Source: JBCDCP01 sp039181495 (GTDB lineage: Bacteria > Pseudomonadota > Alphaproteobacteria > Rhizobiales > Tepidamorphaceae). From it: 46,599 nucleotides of DNA. A model generated the notes under the pieces. It had not been told where the DNA came from, searched no databases, and worked only from the letters and a program-made list of their open reading frames with translations. Position 1 is the stretch's first letter. Each line of letters starts with the position of its first letter. The translations under genes were made by a program, and so were the position numbers. Positions 23,812 to 33,447 of this stretch are shown here, piece by piece. Location of the stretch: the NCBI GenBank assembly GCA_039181495.1, contig JBCDCP010000003.1, forward strand, positions 1 to 46,599. The letters are read 5' to 3'.

Positions 23812-24758
23812 TGGATCGCTTCGCCGAAGTCGAGATTTTCGTCCGTATTGTTGAGAGCGGGGGCATAGGTGCTGCTGCCCGCAGGCTTGGCACTGCCAAG
23901 TCGGTCGTCAGCCGGAGGTTGAAGGATCTTGAGACCCGCCTTGGCGGTCGGTTGGTCAACCGCACGACCAGGCGCTTCAGCCTCACGGAGACGGGGCGCG
24001 CCTACTACGAGCGCGCATCACGCATCCTCTATGATCTCGATGAAGCCGATCAGATCGCGGCCGAAGCGCGTGGTGCCATCAAAGGAACACTGCGCATAGC
24101 TGCGCCGATGAGCTTTGGACTATTGCATCTGGCGCCGGCGATCGCCGCATTTCTGGCCGAGCATCCCGAGCTTGATATCGACCTTGATCTCAATGACCGG
24201 CGTGTGGATGTGATCGAGGAAGGCTTCGACATGGCTGTGCGCATCGGCGATCTGGAAGACTCAAGTCTGATCGCACGAAAGCTCGCGCTCATCCGGAATG
24301 TGCTCCTGGCGGCACCGAGCCGTATCGCTGCCGATGGCATGCCGCAGTCTCTGCCGGACCTTCAGGGGCGGGCGGGTCTGCGCTATGCAGCGATACCGGC
24401 ACGCCGCGCCTATCTTGGTACCGCGCCCGATGGCACCGAACACGCGCCTCAACTTGAAACACGCCTGACCGCCAACAACGGTGAGATTCTCATCGAAGCA
24501 GCCAAGGCTGGGTTAGGCTATCTGATGATACCTACCTTTATTGCGCAGAAGGCTATCGAGGCCGGCGATCTGAATGTGCTGTTGCCTGATCACCGGTTTC
24601 GTCCGATTGCGGCCTACGCAATTTATCCTCCCGGGCGGCATCTTTCGCTCAAGGTCCGGCGCTTCGTCGACTTCCTCGTCGGCCGTTTCGGTGGCCGGCC
24701 ATACTGGGACGACTGTCTGGTCGAACTGCTGCCGGAGCTCCGTGACAGCGCAGCCTAG
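23811..24758 (+). CDS. LysR-family transcriptional regulator
   Basis: This 315-residue LysR regulator has an N-terminal helix-turn-helix (MDRFAEVEIFVRIVE, then AAARRLGTAKSVVSRRLKDLE) and the effector-binding domain from about residue 90 (GTLRIAAPMSFG). Such regulators divergent from quinone or azo reductases usually sense electrophiles. It likely controls azoR and the glutathionyl-hydroquinone reductase. Confidence 0.92.
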   Translation: MDRFAEVEIFVRIVESGGIGAAARRLGTAKSVVSRRLKDLETRLGGRLVNRTTRRFSLTETGRAYYERASRILYDLDEADQIAAEARGAIKGTLRIAAPMSFGLLHLAPAIAAFLAEHPELDIDLDLNDRRVDVIEEGFDMAVRIGDLEDSSLIARKLALIRNVLLAAPSRIAADGMPQSLPDLQGRAGLRYAAIPARRAYLGTAPDGTEHAPQLETRLTANNGEILIEAAKAGLGYLMIPTFIAQKAIEAGDLNVLLPDHRFRPIAAYAIYPPGRHLSLKVRRFVDFLVGRFGGRPYWDDCLVELLPELRDSAA

Positions 24759-25042
24759 CTTCGTGAGTGGTTGGCCTGCTTTTCCTCGACAGGACAGCAA
24801 AGGCGTGTTAGCGGCACCTTTCGATGGGCGCTTTTTTGCGCTGAAGGCAGGATTTGGGAATGCAGCACGATCTGCACAGGTGGATGATGCCGAGCGTTAG
24901 CAGGCAGCGACGACGACCTTCAATGGTCCGCCGCAGTGCCTCGTCGCTGCATGCCATCTCCGTCTCGCCCTCCGGCCTTCGCAAGAACTGACAGCGTTGC
25001 CGCCGGACGCGGTTCCTCGACCACGAAATCCGGTATCCCGTT

Positions 25043-25615
25043 ATGAACGCTCAAGACACTGCTCTTGCAGGCCCGTCGGTGCATGTTGCAACGACGTCAA
25101 GTTCTCCAATTCTTCCTGAAGGCGTCGTGCTGCGCGAGGCGCAGAAATCCGATGACGGTGCCACTGAGGCGCTGGCGGCAGCGGTTTTCGGACCGGGCCG
25201 CTTCGCCAAAACAGCCTACCGGTTGCGGCGCGACAACCCTCCGGTCGAAGCGCTTTGCCATGTCTGTACCGTTGATGAGCGGCTGGTGGCTGCCATTACC
25301 TTCTCGCGCGTCTTGATTGGTGAGACGCGGGCGTTGCTGCTGGGGCCGCTCGCTGTGGAGCATGCCTGGAAGAACCGCGGGATTGGCCTGGCCTTGATGC
25401 AGACCGGGCTCAACAAGGCACAAGCAAGCGGCGAGAGCCTCTTCATTCTGGTTGGCGATGCACCTTACTACGCTCGGGCAGGATTCGAGCCGGTTCCGAG
25501 AGGGCAGATGCAAATGCCGGGGCCGGTTGATCCCGCCCGACTGTTGGCCTTTGCACTGGTTCCAGGCGCTTTGGAGCGGGCAATAGGGGCTGTCCGTCCA
25601 GCCCTGCGCGGTTAG
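25043..25615 (+). CDS. GNAT-family N-acetyltransferase
   Basis: This 190-residue acetyltransferase has LGPLAVEHAWKNRGIGLALMQTGL, where the KNRGIG segment is the acetyl-CoA pyrophosphate-binding motif, followed by FILVGDAPYYARAGFEPV. This last pattern is common in the YhbS-like subgroup. The acceptor is unknown. It converges with the large membrane gene ending at 25641. The 284 bases before it contain no gene that I can support. Confidence 0.85.
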   Translation: MNAQDTALAGPSVHVATTSSSPILPEGVVLREAQKSDDGATEALAAAVFGPGRFAKTAYRLRRDNPPVEALCHVCTVDERLVAAITFSRVLIGETRALLLGPLAVEHAWKNRGIGLALMQTGLNKAQASGESLFILVGDAPYYARAGFEPVPRGQMQMPGPVDPARLLAFALVPGALERAIGAVRPALRG

Positions 25616-25640
25616 GATTGTCGCCTTATTGGATCGCGAC

Positions 25641-27731
25641 CTAACGGCCCTCGCGATACCATGTCAGCGCTATGAGGCCCAAGAGCAGCGCCAGCCCAAG
25701 CAAACCGCCAAACAGCGGATAGGCGCTGACGCCGCGCAGCATAGATGCCTCGCTGGGACGCATGCCAAGCCAGTCAGAGCCAGAGAAGCTCCGACCCGAG
25801 CGGATCGGCAGTATTCGTGGCACGTTGATGCTGTCCGGTGTTCCAAGGCTGAAGACACCCCCTGCAGTTTCCTCGACGATCGGCTCGAGCAATTCTGCTG
25901 TCCGGATCAGATTGTTGAACTCACGGGGATCGAGCCGGCCAACGCTCGTGAGTGCCGTCAGATCGCCCTGAGACAGGCGGTAGAGGCCGGCTTCGGAGGC
26001 AGTTTCCAGGTCGATGCGGGCCTCGAACACGCCGTCGCCAGACGGTTGCAGTGTCAATTCGCGCACCGAACCATCAGGAGCCGTGACGCTCAGTGGTCCG
26101 GGATCATCACCCATGGTTCGGCGTGTGATGGTGACGCCGGAGTCGTCCGCCTCGGTTTCGAGCGCTTCCTCTTCTAGGCTTTGTTCCTTCATCAACCAGT
26201 GCACCATGCGGCGCAAGAGACCAACATAGGGGCCGCCACCCTCATAGCCGCGTGCCCACAGCCAGGTCTGGTCGGACAGCATCAACGCGACCCGGCCTTC
26301 TTCTTCGCGGCTAACAACCAGCAGTGCGTCATCGGGTGTGGCCCCGGACATCAATACATCACCGCGATCAATGTCGGACTCGACGAAACGGAACCATCGG
26401 CTCCAGCGCGGCGGAGTGGTCTGTCCGCCTTGCAGGCCGGCTGTAATCGGGTGCCGATTGCCGCCCTCGGTGAGTAGTGGGTGGAACGGCTCTTCGATCA
26501 CCCGGCCGGTCGGAGCGGCTGGCAGAACGCTCGTCAGAGCAGTCTGGTGCAGACTGCCGGCCTGCGCGTAATCGGGTCCGGCAGAGACGAGGAGAGCGCC
26601 GCCATTGCGGACATAACTTGCGATGTTATCGAAATAGAGCGTCGGCAGAACACCACGGCGGCGGTAACGGTCGAATATGATCAGGTCGAACTCGTCGATC
26701 TTCTCCTGAAACAATTCGCGCGTCGGAAACGCAATCAGCGAGAGCTGAGTGATTGGTGTGCCGTCCTGCTTCTCCGGCGGGCGGAGAATGGTGAAATGGA
26801 CCAGATCCACCGCGGCGTCTGATTTCAGGATATTGCGCCAGGTCCGTTCACCGGCATGGGGCTCGCCGGAGACCAGAAGGACGCGCAAATTCTCGCGTAT
26901 GCCCTCGGTTTCAAACACCGCTGTGTTGTTCACGGTGCTGATCTCACCTGGCCACTCGTCGACGACGATCTCAATGATGTTGCGGCCGCCACGATCGATC
27001 GCGATCAGTGTCGAAGCCGGCTGGCCGGGGATCACGGTCCGCTCGCCAATCAATTCGCCGTTGCGCCGGAACTCGACGCGGACGGGGCCGCTGGGTGAAG
27101 TCCCCCCATCGGCAACTCTGTCCTGAACTGAAAAACGCACCAGCTTCTCTTCGCCGACGATGGCGAAGCGAGGTGGGTTGTCGAGTTCGACAAGCCGGTC
27201 CCGCTCTTCAGGGGCGCCGGTGAGTAGCACATGTATAGGAGCGGACAGTCCGAGCGCTTCGGCTGTATCAGGGATGTCGTGAACCTGGCCATCGGTTACC
27301 AGAATGGCGGCGGCGACACGGTCCGAGGGGACATCGGACAGACCGTTCTCCAACGCTTCGAACAGAGCCGTGCCGTCAATCACCTCGCTTGAGACCGCAT
27401 CGATCCAGCGTATCTCTGTCTCTCCCAGTGCGCCGATGCGCTGTTCCAGAACGTCCCTCGCGGCGGTCATCTGCGCACGGCGCTCGGTCAGTGTCTGGCT
27501 GGGGCTGCGGTCAAGCACCACGGCGACAACGCTGTCGAGCCTCTCGCGATCCTCCTGGCGCAATGTCGGATTGAACAGGGCGGCGACCAGTAGTCCCAAA
27601 GCCATGGCACGGAGTACCGCACCGGGGCCTCGCGCCAGCATGACAACCACCGCGACGATGGCCGCGATCACCGCAAGTCCGATGAGTAGCGGCAATGGCA
27701 GCAGTGGAGACCAGGTGACGGTGAAGCTCAT
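25641..27731 (-). CDS. Large membrane protein with class I amidotransferase-like fold (moxR cluster)
   Basis: This protein is about 696 residues. Two N-terminal membrane helices (residues about 11-33 and 37-53) are followed by a von Willebrand-like segment (VVAVVLDRSPS), then a region with DLIIFDRYRRRGVLP and YVRNGGALLVSAGPDY typical of GATase1-like folds, and a final helix with an LTWYREGR tail. ATG overlaps the DUF4159 stop (ATGA). Conserved alphaproteobacterial moxR clusters end in such proteins; the function is unknown. Confidence 0.82.
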   Translation of the reverse strand: MSFTVTWSPLLPLPLLIGLAVIAAIVAVVVMLARGPGAVLRAMALGLLVAALFNPTLRQEDRERLDSVVAVVLDRSPSQTLTERRAQMTAARDVLEQRIGALGETEIRWIDAVSSEVIDGTALFEALENGLSDVPSDRVAAAILVTDGQVHDIPDTAEALGLSAPIHVLLTGAPEERDRLVELDNPPRFAIVGEEKLVRFSVQDRVADGGTSPSGPVRVEFRRNGELIGERTVIPGQPASTLIAIDRGGRNIIEIVVDEWPGEISTVNNTAVFETEGIRENLRVLLVSGEPHAGERTWRNILKSDAAVDLVHFTILRPPEKQDGTPITQLSLIAFPTRELFQEKIDEFDLIIFDRYRRRGVLPTLYFDNIASYVRNGGALLVSAGPDYAQAGSLHQTALTSVLPAAPTGRVIEEPFHPLLTEGGNRHPITAGLQGGQTTPPRWSRWFRFVESDIDRGDVLMSGATPDDALLVVSREEEGRVALMLSDQTWLWARGYEGGGPYVGLLRRMVHWLMKEQSLEEEALETEADDSGVTITRRTMGDDPGPLSVTAPDGSVRELTLQPSGDGVFEARIDLETASEAGLYRLSQGDLTALTSVGRLDPREFNNLIRTAELLEPIVEETAGGVFSLGTPDSINVPRILPIRSGRSFSGSDWLGMRPSEASMLRGVSAYPLFGGLLGLALLLGLIALTWYREGR

Positions 27732-30607
27732 TGGCCAAGCCGCTCCAGCAGAGCTGGAATATGGACCTGATCGGCTTTGTAATTGCCGGTCATGGTGTAC
27801 ATCACGATGTTGATGCCGGCTCGAACGGCAATCTCGCGCTGCCATTCGGTGCCTGACGCGGTTGGCAGCATGTACTGACCATTGTCATCAATGGCCCAGG
27901 CGCCGGCCATGTCGTTTGACGTGATGATGATTGTGGAGACGCCATCGGCATTGCTGAAGGGGCGTGCTCCGGTGCTGTCAGGTGTGCCGGTGGATTCGAG
28001 CCAGAGCCGGCCCCCTTCCAGACGACCAGGAAAGTCCTGAAGCAAATAGAAGGATTTGGTGACCACGTGGCCGGCTGGAATAGGTTCCAACGGCGGCAGA
28101 TCAAGTGTCCCCAACACACGCCGCAGCCAGGCCATACCCTCACCGGAGCTCGACAGCGTCGTGTCGGCAGTCGCCGCATCGCGGGTGTCGAACAGGACCG
28201 TACCGCCGTTCTTCATATAGCTGTCTAGCCGTGCCAGTGCCGTTTGCGATGGTGGGGTGAGACCCGGATCGATGGCCCAGTAGATCAGTGGGAAAAAAGC
28301 GAGTTCGTCGGATTCGAGATTGATGCCGACCGGTGACGCCGGCTCCAGCGCCGTGCGCTGTCTGAGCGCGCGCGAAAGCCCTGAGAGACCAGCACGCGTG
28401 ATGGTGTCGAGCCGGGTGTTTCCCGTCTCCACAAAAGCGATGCGGGTGGCATTTGCTGCTTCCATGGCAAACGCCGTGGCCTGATCCAGCGATTCAAGCT
28501 GAGCGGGATTTCGTACAGCTCGTTCCTGTGCATTGACTGGTGCGGCGAACGCCAGCGCCAGAACGGCTCCACCAGCCAGTGCCACCGCTAGTGCGCCCTC
28601 GGCCGGACGCAGGGTTGGTCGTCGTCCTGTCATCAGCATGATAATCAGCGCATCCGCGAGTAGGAGCAACAACGCACCAACCAGCAGATACGGACCGATC
28701 GGCATCGGTTCTCCGCTGGCATAAATCGCAGCCGTTGCATCGCTCGGCGTGGCTGGGGCGAGGGCGAGCCTGTCACCGGGTGCCAGGTTGAGCGCACGGA
28801 AACCATCTTCGGAACCATAAAGCCCTGGCGGATGGCGCGGGTTGGGGACTGTCGATGCGGCTTCAGCTGACATCAGAGGTTCGGCCAGTGCATTGGGCGC
28901 AGTCAGTCGTCCAAGGCCGTCAAGTACACGGAACGGTCGAAGGGGTGTACCGCTGGAGGTCTGGCCCGATTGTGCCGTCTCGCCGGACTGAACGTCGCCG
29001 GCCGATTGAGCGTCCGAAAGAGCGACGAGTCGGCGCAGCATATCAACGAAGCTGCCTGATAGGGGCAAGTTCGACCATGCCGCATCGGCCGTGACGTGGA
29101 ACAGGACTATCCAGCCGCGGCCACGCGGAGCCGCCGTCACCAGTGGTGTGCCATCGGACAGTCGCGCCCAGACCCGTTCTGAAATCTCGGCCGACGGCTC
29201 TGCCAGGACCTGGCGAGACACCGTTACCTCTTCGGGAACGGGAATGCCGGCAAACGGGCTTGTGTCGGCAAAAGGCGCGATCGTCTGAGGTTCCGACCAT
29301 GACAGCGTTCCGCCGAGACTTCTTTCACCGCGCCGCAATTCGACCGGGATCAGCTCATCGGAACTGGCGGCTAGCCGTGGGCCTGCGAAGCGAACCAGGA
29401 TGCCGCCATTACCGATCCAGCGCTCGAGCGTTTCCACTGTTCCGCGCAGCGTGCCGATGTCGGCCAATACGATCACCGAGGCGCGGTTCTCGACCAGCTC
29501 CGAGACCGTGTCCTCAAGCGTCCCGCCGCGCGGTTCCATCAGGGTTGCAAACGGCTCGGCCGCGCGTCGCAGATAGTACAGCGGCGAGAGCAGCGGTTGC
29601 GCACGTTCTCGTGTTTCGCCGGAGACAAGGCCGACGGACCGGCGCCGCCAACGATCGTCCAGCAGATAGACGGACCCTGCATGATCCTCGCCGACAAGTT
29701 CGATGCGGGCGATGTCGTTTCTGAGATCAACGGGCAGAACGATCTCGGCGGAGGCCACGCTGGAGTCAGGCTCAAAGCCTACCGACTGCTCAGCGATAAG
29801 CCCGCCCTTGAGGTCGTAGGCGCGCACGATTCCTGTTCGAGCGCTTGCGGGATCCGGTGCCCTTAATGTCACTTCGAGCGCATTGGCGTTGCTGCGCGGT
29901 GGATCAATGACATTGGGCAGGATCGTCGTCGGCGGGGTGTAGACGAGGAACTCACCCTGTCGCGGCAGGTTTATCAGGCCCGCGCGCAAAGGCTCCGCTC
30001 CAGGCCAGGCAATGCCATGGGAAAGAAGTGCAACCGTCCCCGCGCCGTTGCCGCCAAGCACCGTTGAAATGCGATCGATGAAGCCATTTGCCGTCTCCGC
30101 ATCGGCGGCAATGTAGGGAACCGGCGCCATCGCGCTGAGGCGTTCACGTGCCTGATCAGCGTCAAACGGTCCGAAAGCAGGTGTTGCCGCCATCGGTGCT
30201 GTCTCGGCGAGAATAATCGGCAGGCCAGCTGATTCGGCTTCGTCAATCAGCGTATCCGCCGTGCTGCGCATCTCCTCGAAATGGGCACCTGAAGCCCATC
30301 CGTTTTCGACCATGATAACGAGCGGTCCTTCGCCCGAGATCTGTGCCTCGCGTGGATTTAGGATTGGTCCGGCCAGTGCCAGAATGACAAGCGTCGCAAT
30401 CGCCATGCGCAACAAGGTGAGCCATAGTGGGCTCTTGGCACGGGTCTCGTCTTTGCGCACCAGATCCAGCAGCAGACGCGTCGGCGGGAAGGCCTGCTGG
30501 CGCGGACGCGGGGGCGTGAAACGAAGCAGCCACCAGATGACAGGCAGCGACAAAAGGCCGGCCAGCACCAGCGGGTTGGCAAATCCGAGGGATAAGAGGC
30601 CGCTCAT
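27728..30607 (-). CDS. BatA-like / DUF4159 membrane protein
   Basis: This 959-residue protein begins with the BatA N-terminal module: helix near residues 8-27, RFTPPRPRQQAFPPTRLL, second helix near 64-82. A long periplasmic part follows, then two further helices around 650-700. The C-terminal DUF4159 domain shows FFPLIYWAIDPG and YMKNGGTVLFDTRDA, a GATase1-like fold. Start overlaps the DUF58 stop by four bases. It is probably part of a MoxR-chaperoned inner-membrane complex; a precise role is not established. Confidence 0.88.
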   Translation of the reverse strand: MSGLLSLGFANPLVLAGLLSLPVIWWLLRFTPPRPRQQAFPPTRLLLDLVRKDETRAKSPLWLTLLRMAIATLVILALAGPILNPREAQISGEGPLVIMVENGWASGAHFEEMRSTADTLIDEAESAGLPIILAETAPMAATPAFGPFDADQARERLSAMAPVPYIAADAETANGFIDRISTVLGGNGAGTVALLSHGIAWPGAEPLRAGLINLPRQGEFLVYTPPTTILPNVIDPPRSNANALEVTLRAPDPASARTGIVRAYDLKGGLIAEQSVGFEPDSSVASAEIVLPVDLRNDIARIELVGEDHAGSVYLLDDRWRRRSVGLVSGETRERAQPLLSPLYYLRRAAEPFATLMEPRGGTLEDTVSELVENRASVIVLADIGTLRGTVETLERWIGNGGILVRFAGPRLAASSDELIPVELRRGERSLGGTLSWSEPQTIAPFADTSPFAGIPVPEEVTVSRQVLAEPSAEISERVWARLSDGTPLVTAAPRGRGWIVLFHVTADAAWSNLPLSGSFVDMLRRLVALSDAQSAGDVQSGETAQSGQTSSGTPLRPFRVLDGLGRLTAPNALAEPLMSAEAASTVPNPRHPPGLYGSEDGFRALNLAPGDRLALAPATPSDATAAIYASGEPMPIGPYLLVGALLLLLADALIIMLMTGRRPTLRPAEGALAVALAGGAVLALAFAAPVNAQERAVRNPAQLESLDQATAFAMEAANATRIAFVETGNTRLDTITRAGLSGLSRALRQRTALEPASPVGINLESDELAFFPLIYWAIDPGLTPPSQTALARLDSYMKNGGTVLFDTRDAATADTTLSSSGEGMAWLRRVLGTLDLPPLEPIPAGHVVTKSFYLLQDFPGRLEGGRLWLESTGTPDSTGARPFSNADGVSTIIITSNDMAGAWAIDDNGQYMLPTASGTEWQREIAVRAGINIVMYTMTGNYKADQVHIPALLERLGQ

Positions 30608-31521
30608 GCCGTTCCCTCAGACAGCCGCTGATGCAGTGTCAGAAGTGCCTCAACTGCAGGTCGGCCGGTATTGGTCTTCAGCAGGCTCCAGCCGATCCGG
30701 TCGGTCAGCTGTTGTAGTCGGCGATTTCGCTCAAGCAGCCGTTCCTGATAGGCCTCGCGGACGCTCTCAGCTCGGCCCAGGATAAGCTTCATGCGCGACT
30801 CTGGGTCACGGAACTCGGTTCGCCCGAGAAACGTGAACTCGGTTTCTATGGGGTCCCAAATGGAGACGAAATGCCCACTCACGCCCGCACCGGCGAGAGC
30901 AGCGGCGCTGGATTCGATCTCGGCCACCGGATCATAGAGGTCAGATAGAATGACGATCTCCGAGAACCGCGTCATGCCGGCGGGTTCCGGGATCGCGGGA
31001 ATGTCCTGCGGTCGCCCACTGGAAAGAAGTCGGACCAACGCATGCGCAATGCGTTCAGCTGCATTGCGGTTTGCGGTTGGGGTCTGCACACCGCAAACAC
31101 CGACGCGTTCACCGGCACGCACGAGCAGATCTGTTGCCGCCAGTGCCAGCACGATGGCGCGATCGATCTTTGGCTCGAGTCCGAGTTCCGAGCGAAAGAA
31201 CATCGATTGCGAGAAATCGATCGCCAACCAGACGGTATGCGCGGCTTCCCATTCTTTTTCGCGCACATAAAGCGTGTCGTCGCGCGCCGAACGCCGCCAG
31301 TCGATACGCTTGGCAGGCTCGCCCATCTGAAAACGCCGAAACTGCCAGAATGTTTCGCCCGGGCCGGGGCGTCTGCGACCATGCAGGCCATGGGCAACGG
31401 TATTGGCGATCAGGCGGCTCTCAAGCAGCAAGTCGGGCAGGCGTGCGGCCAAGGCTGATGCATCAACCAGATGACCGGGCACGCGCCCCGCTTCCGATCC
31501 ATACACTGTGCTCGCGGCCAT
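30604..31521 (-). CDS. DUF58 domain protein
   Basis: This 305-residue DUF58 protein shows the signature GPGETFWQFRRFQMGEPAKR plus IDWRRSARDDTLYVREKE, then a von Willebrand A-like core starting WLAIDFSQSMFF. DUF58 proteins accompany MoxR ATPases and are thought to be assembly or regulatory partners. I chose ATG at 31521, preceded by AAGGGA; a TTG three codons earlier is possible. It lies 23 bases after moxR and overlaps the DUF4159 gene. Confidence 0.9.
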   Translation of the reverse strand: MAASTVYGSEAGRVPGHLVDASALAARLPDLLLESRLIANTVAHGLHGRRRPGPGETFWQFRRFQMGEPAKRIDWRRSARDDTLYVREKEWEAAHTVWLAIDFSQSMFFRSELGLEPKIDRAIVLALAATDLLVRAGERVGVCGVQTPTANRNAAERIAHALVRLLSSGRPQDIPAIPEPAGMTRFSEIVILSDLYDPVAEIESSAAALAGAGVSGHFVSIWDPIETEFTFLGRTEFRDPESRMKLILGRAESVREAYQERLLERNRRLQQLTDRIGWSLLKTNTGRPAVEALLTLHQRLSEGTA

Positions 31522-31544
31522 AGGCAGCAATCCCTTAAGGCCGG

Positions 31545-32564
31545 CTAGCCGTCGATCGCGCGGGTTGTGAACAGCCGGATTGTTTCGTCAGCATCCTGCC
31601 CTTCGGCGCGCGCGGAGAAGGTCAGGGCCATGCGGTGTTTGAGCACCGGACCGGATAGGGTCGATATGTCATCGACTGATGGCGCGAGGCGGCCATCGAC
31701 CAAGGCAAGGGCTCTGGCTGTCAGCATCAAGGCCTGGCTCGCGCGCGGACCCGGACCCCAAGCTATGGTCTTGTCGACCTCGGCATCGCCCGTTCCCGGA
31801 CGGACTGAGCGCACCAGCTTGAGGATCGAATCAACAACACTCTCGCCCACCGGAATCCGACGGATCAGACGTTGCGCTGCCATCAATTCCTCGGGCGAGA
31901 ACACCTGCTCGACAGTTTGTTCCTCTGCGCCGGTTGTTTCGAACAGCATGCGGCGTTCGGCTGCCAGATCGGGATAGTCGACATCGATCTGCATCAGGAA
32001 CCGGTCGAGCTGCGCTTCAGGGAGCGGGTAGGTTCCCTCCTGCTCAAGCGGGTTCTGGGTTGCCAGTACGTGGAATGGCAATGGCAGGTCATGGCGGTGA
32101 CCGGCCACGGTTACGTGCACTTCCTGCATGGCTTGCAACAGGGCTGACTGCGTACGCGGGCTGGCGCGGTTGATCTCATCGGCCATCAGCAGCTGGCAGA
32201 ACACCGGTCCCGGAATGAAGCGGAAGGCGCGCTGGCCGGCGTTATCCTCTTCGAGAACCTCGGCGCCAAGAATGTCCGACGGCATCAAGTCTGGTGTGAA
32301 CTGGATGCGGCGCGCATCAAGACCCAGAACCGTGCCAAGTGTGTCTACGAGTTTGGTTTTTGCCAGACCTGGGACGCCGACAAGCAATGCGTGGCCGCCC
32401 GACAAGATCGTCACGAGAGCTTTTTCGACCACGTCGTCCTGGCCAAAAATCACCCGGGCGATCATCTCGCGCGCTGTCTTGATCTTTGCGGCCAGCGCAT
32501 CGGCCTCGGCAACAATAGCGTCCGTCGCATCAGCGGTTTGTTCAGATTGTTCTGCGGCTGTCAT
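31545..32564 (-). CDS. MoxR-family AAA+ ATPase
   Basis: This 339-residue AAA+ ATPase has Walker A LVGVPGLAKTKLV, the MoxR stretch RIQFTPDLMPSDILG, Walker B LLMADEINRASPRTQSALL, and sensor/arginine blocks ATQNPLEQEGTYPLPEAQLDRF. MoxR proteins act as chaperones for maturation of von Willebrand-domain complexes. It heads the four-gene minus-strand operon with DUF58, DUF4159 and the large membrane protein. Confidence 0.95.
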   Translation of the reverse strand: MTAAEQSEQTADATDAIVAEADALAAKIKTAREMIARVIFGQDDVVEKALVTILSGGHALLVGVPGLAKTKLVDTLGTVLGLDARRIQFTPDLMPSDILGAEVLEEDNAGQRAFRFIPGPVFCQLLMADEINRASPRTQSALLQAMQEVHVTVAGHRHDLPLPFHVLATQNPLEQEGTYPLPEAQLDRFLMQIDVDYPDLAAERRMLFETTGAEEQTVEQVFSPEELMAAQRLIRRIPVGESVVDSILKLVRSVRPGTGDAEVDKTIAWGPGPRASQALMLTARALALVDGRLAPSVDDISTLSGPVLKHRMALTFSARAEGQDADETIRLFTTRAIDG

Positions 32565-32853
32565 GATACTCTATATGGCATCCCTCTATGGCGCGAAAAG
32601 CGCTCGTGCGATCATTGTGCCTTGTTCGGCCGGTGCGCCTCTAGACGAGAACGGTCCGGCTGGCTCATATGCTTGTGCGGAACCCCGATACCGGTTTCAC
32701 AGGTGAACAAGCGGCAAACATTCAAGCCGCAACGCCTTTAGGGGCATTGGAGCGGGATTTTCCGTCATCTTCAACCGGAGCTTGTTGCCGCAATCATGTA
32801 TTTCCGTTCAGGAAAGTGTTTCAGGTGTGGCAATAGACTACAGAGGCCCGCAA

Positions 32854-33447
32854 ATGGCTGAAAATAGCGTGATGGGAGGGCTGGAGAGCCTGATTTCGGC
32901 TGCAAAGGACGCCGGTGGTCGCGGCGGTGCACCGGTGGATAAGTGGAATCCGCCCCATTGCGGCAGCATCGACATGCGAATCGCTGCGGACGGGACGTGG
33001 TTCTATCAGGGGACACCGATCGGCCGGAAGGCACTGATTCAGCTGTTTTCGTCAGTGTTGAGGCGCGATCCTGACGAATACGTGCTGGTTACCCCGGTTG
33101 AGCGGGTGACCATCGAGGTCGAGGACGCTCCTTTTCTGGCCATTGAAATGGCGGTTGAAGGCCGCGGTCGGCATCAGACGATCGCGTTCCGGACAAATGT
33201 CGAGGATTCTGTCACGGTGGATAGCGAGCACCCGCTGCGTTTTGAAACCGAGACAGGCACTGATGGCCTGAAACCTTATGTGCTGGTCCGGGGGCGGCTG
33301 GAGGCACTGGTGAAACGAGCGTTGTTCTTTGATCTGGCTGAACTCGGCGTGACTGAACATCATCAGGGTGACGACTGGTACGGTGTGTGGAGCTCGGGGG
33401 ATTTCTTTCCGATGGTGCGCACCGACGCGCTGGATGGGCTTCTGTGA
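32854..33447 (+). CDS. DUF1285 domain protein
   Basis: This 197-residue protein matches the DUF1285 pattern: PPHCGSIDMRIAADGTWFYQGTPI near residues 34-57, VTPVERVTIEVEDAPFLA, and a late GDDWYGVWSSGDFFPM. The function of the family is unknown; a small beta-rich domain is expected. It is divergent from moxR and its stop overlaps the GTG start of the downstream Nudix gene (GTGA), indicating one operon. Confidence 0.85.
   Translation: MAENSVMGGLESLISAAKDAGGRGGAPVDKWNPPHCGSIDMRIAADGTWFYQGTPIGRKALIQLFSSVLRRDPDEYVLVTPVERVTIEVEDAPFLAIEMAVEGRGRHQTIAFRTNVEDSVTVDSEHPLRFETETGTDGLKPYVLVRGRLEALVKRALFFDLAELGVTEHHQGDDWYGVWSSGDFFPMVRTDALDGLL

Noticed and set aside
24759..25042. Short frames between lysR and the GNAT gene
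   Set aside because: No ribosome site, no recognisable protein features, and a low-quality hairpin only; left as intergenic.
25610..25645. Hairpin spanning stops of the GNAT and large membrane genes (GTTAG/CTAAC with GTCGC/GCGAC)
   Set aside because: The stem is interrupted by a four-base bulge and a long loop with no T-run; too weak to call a terminator.
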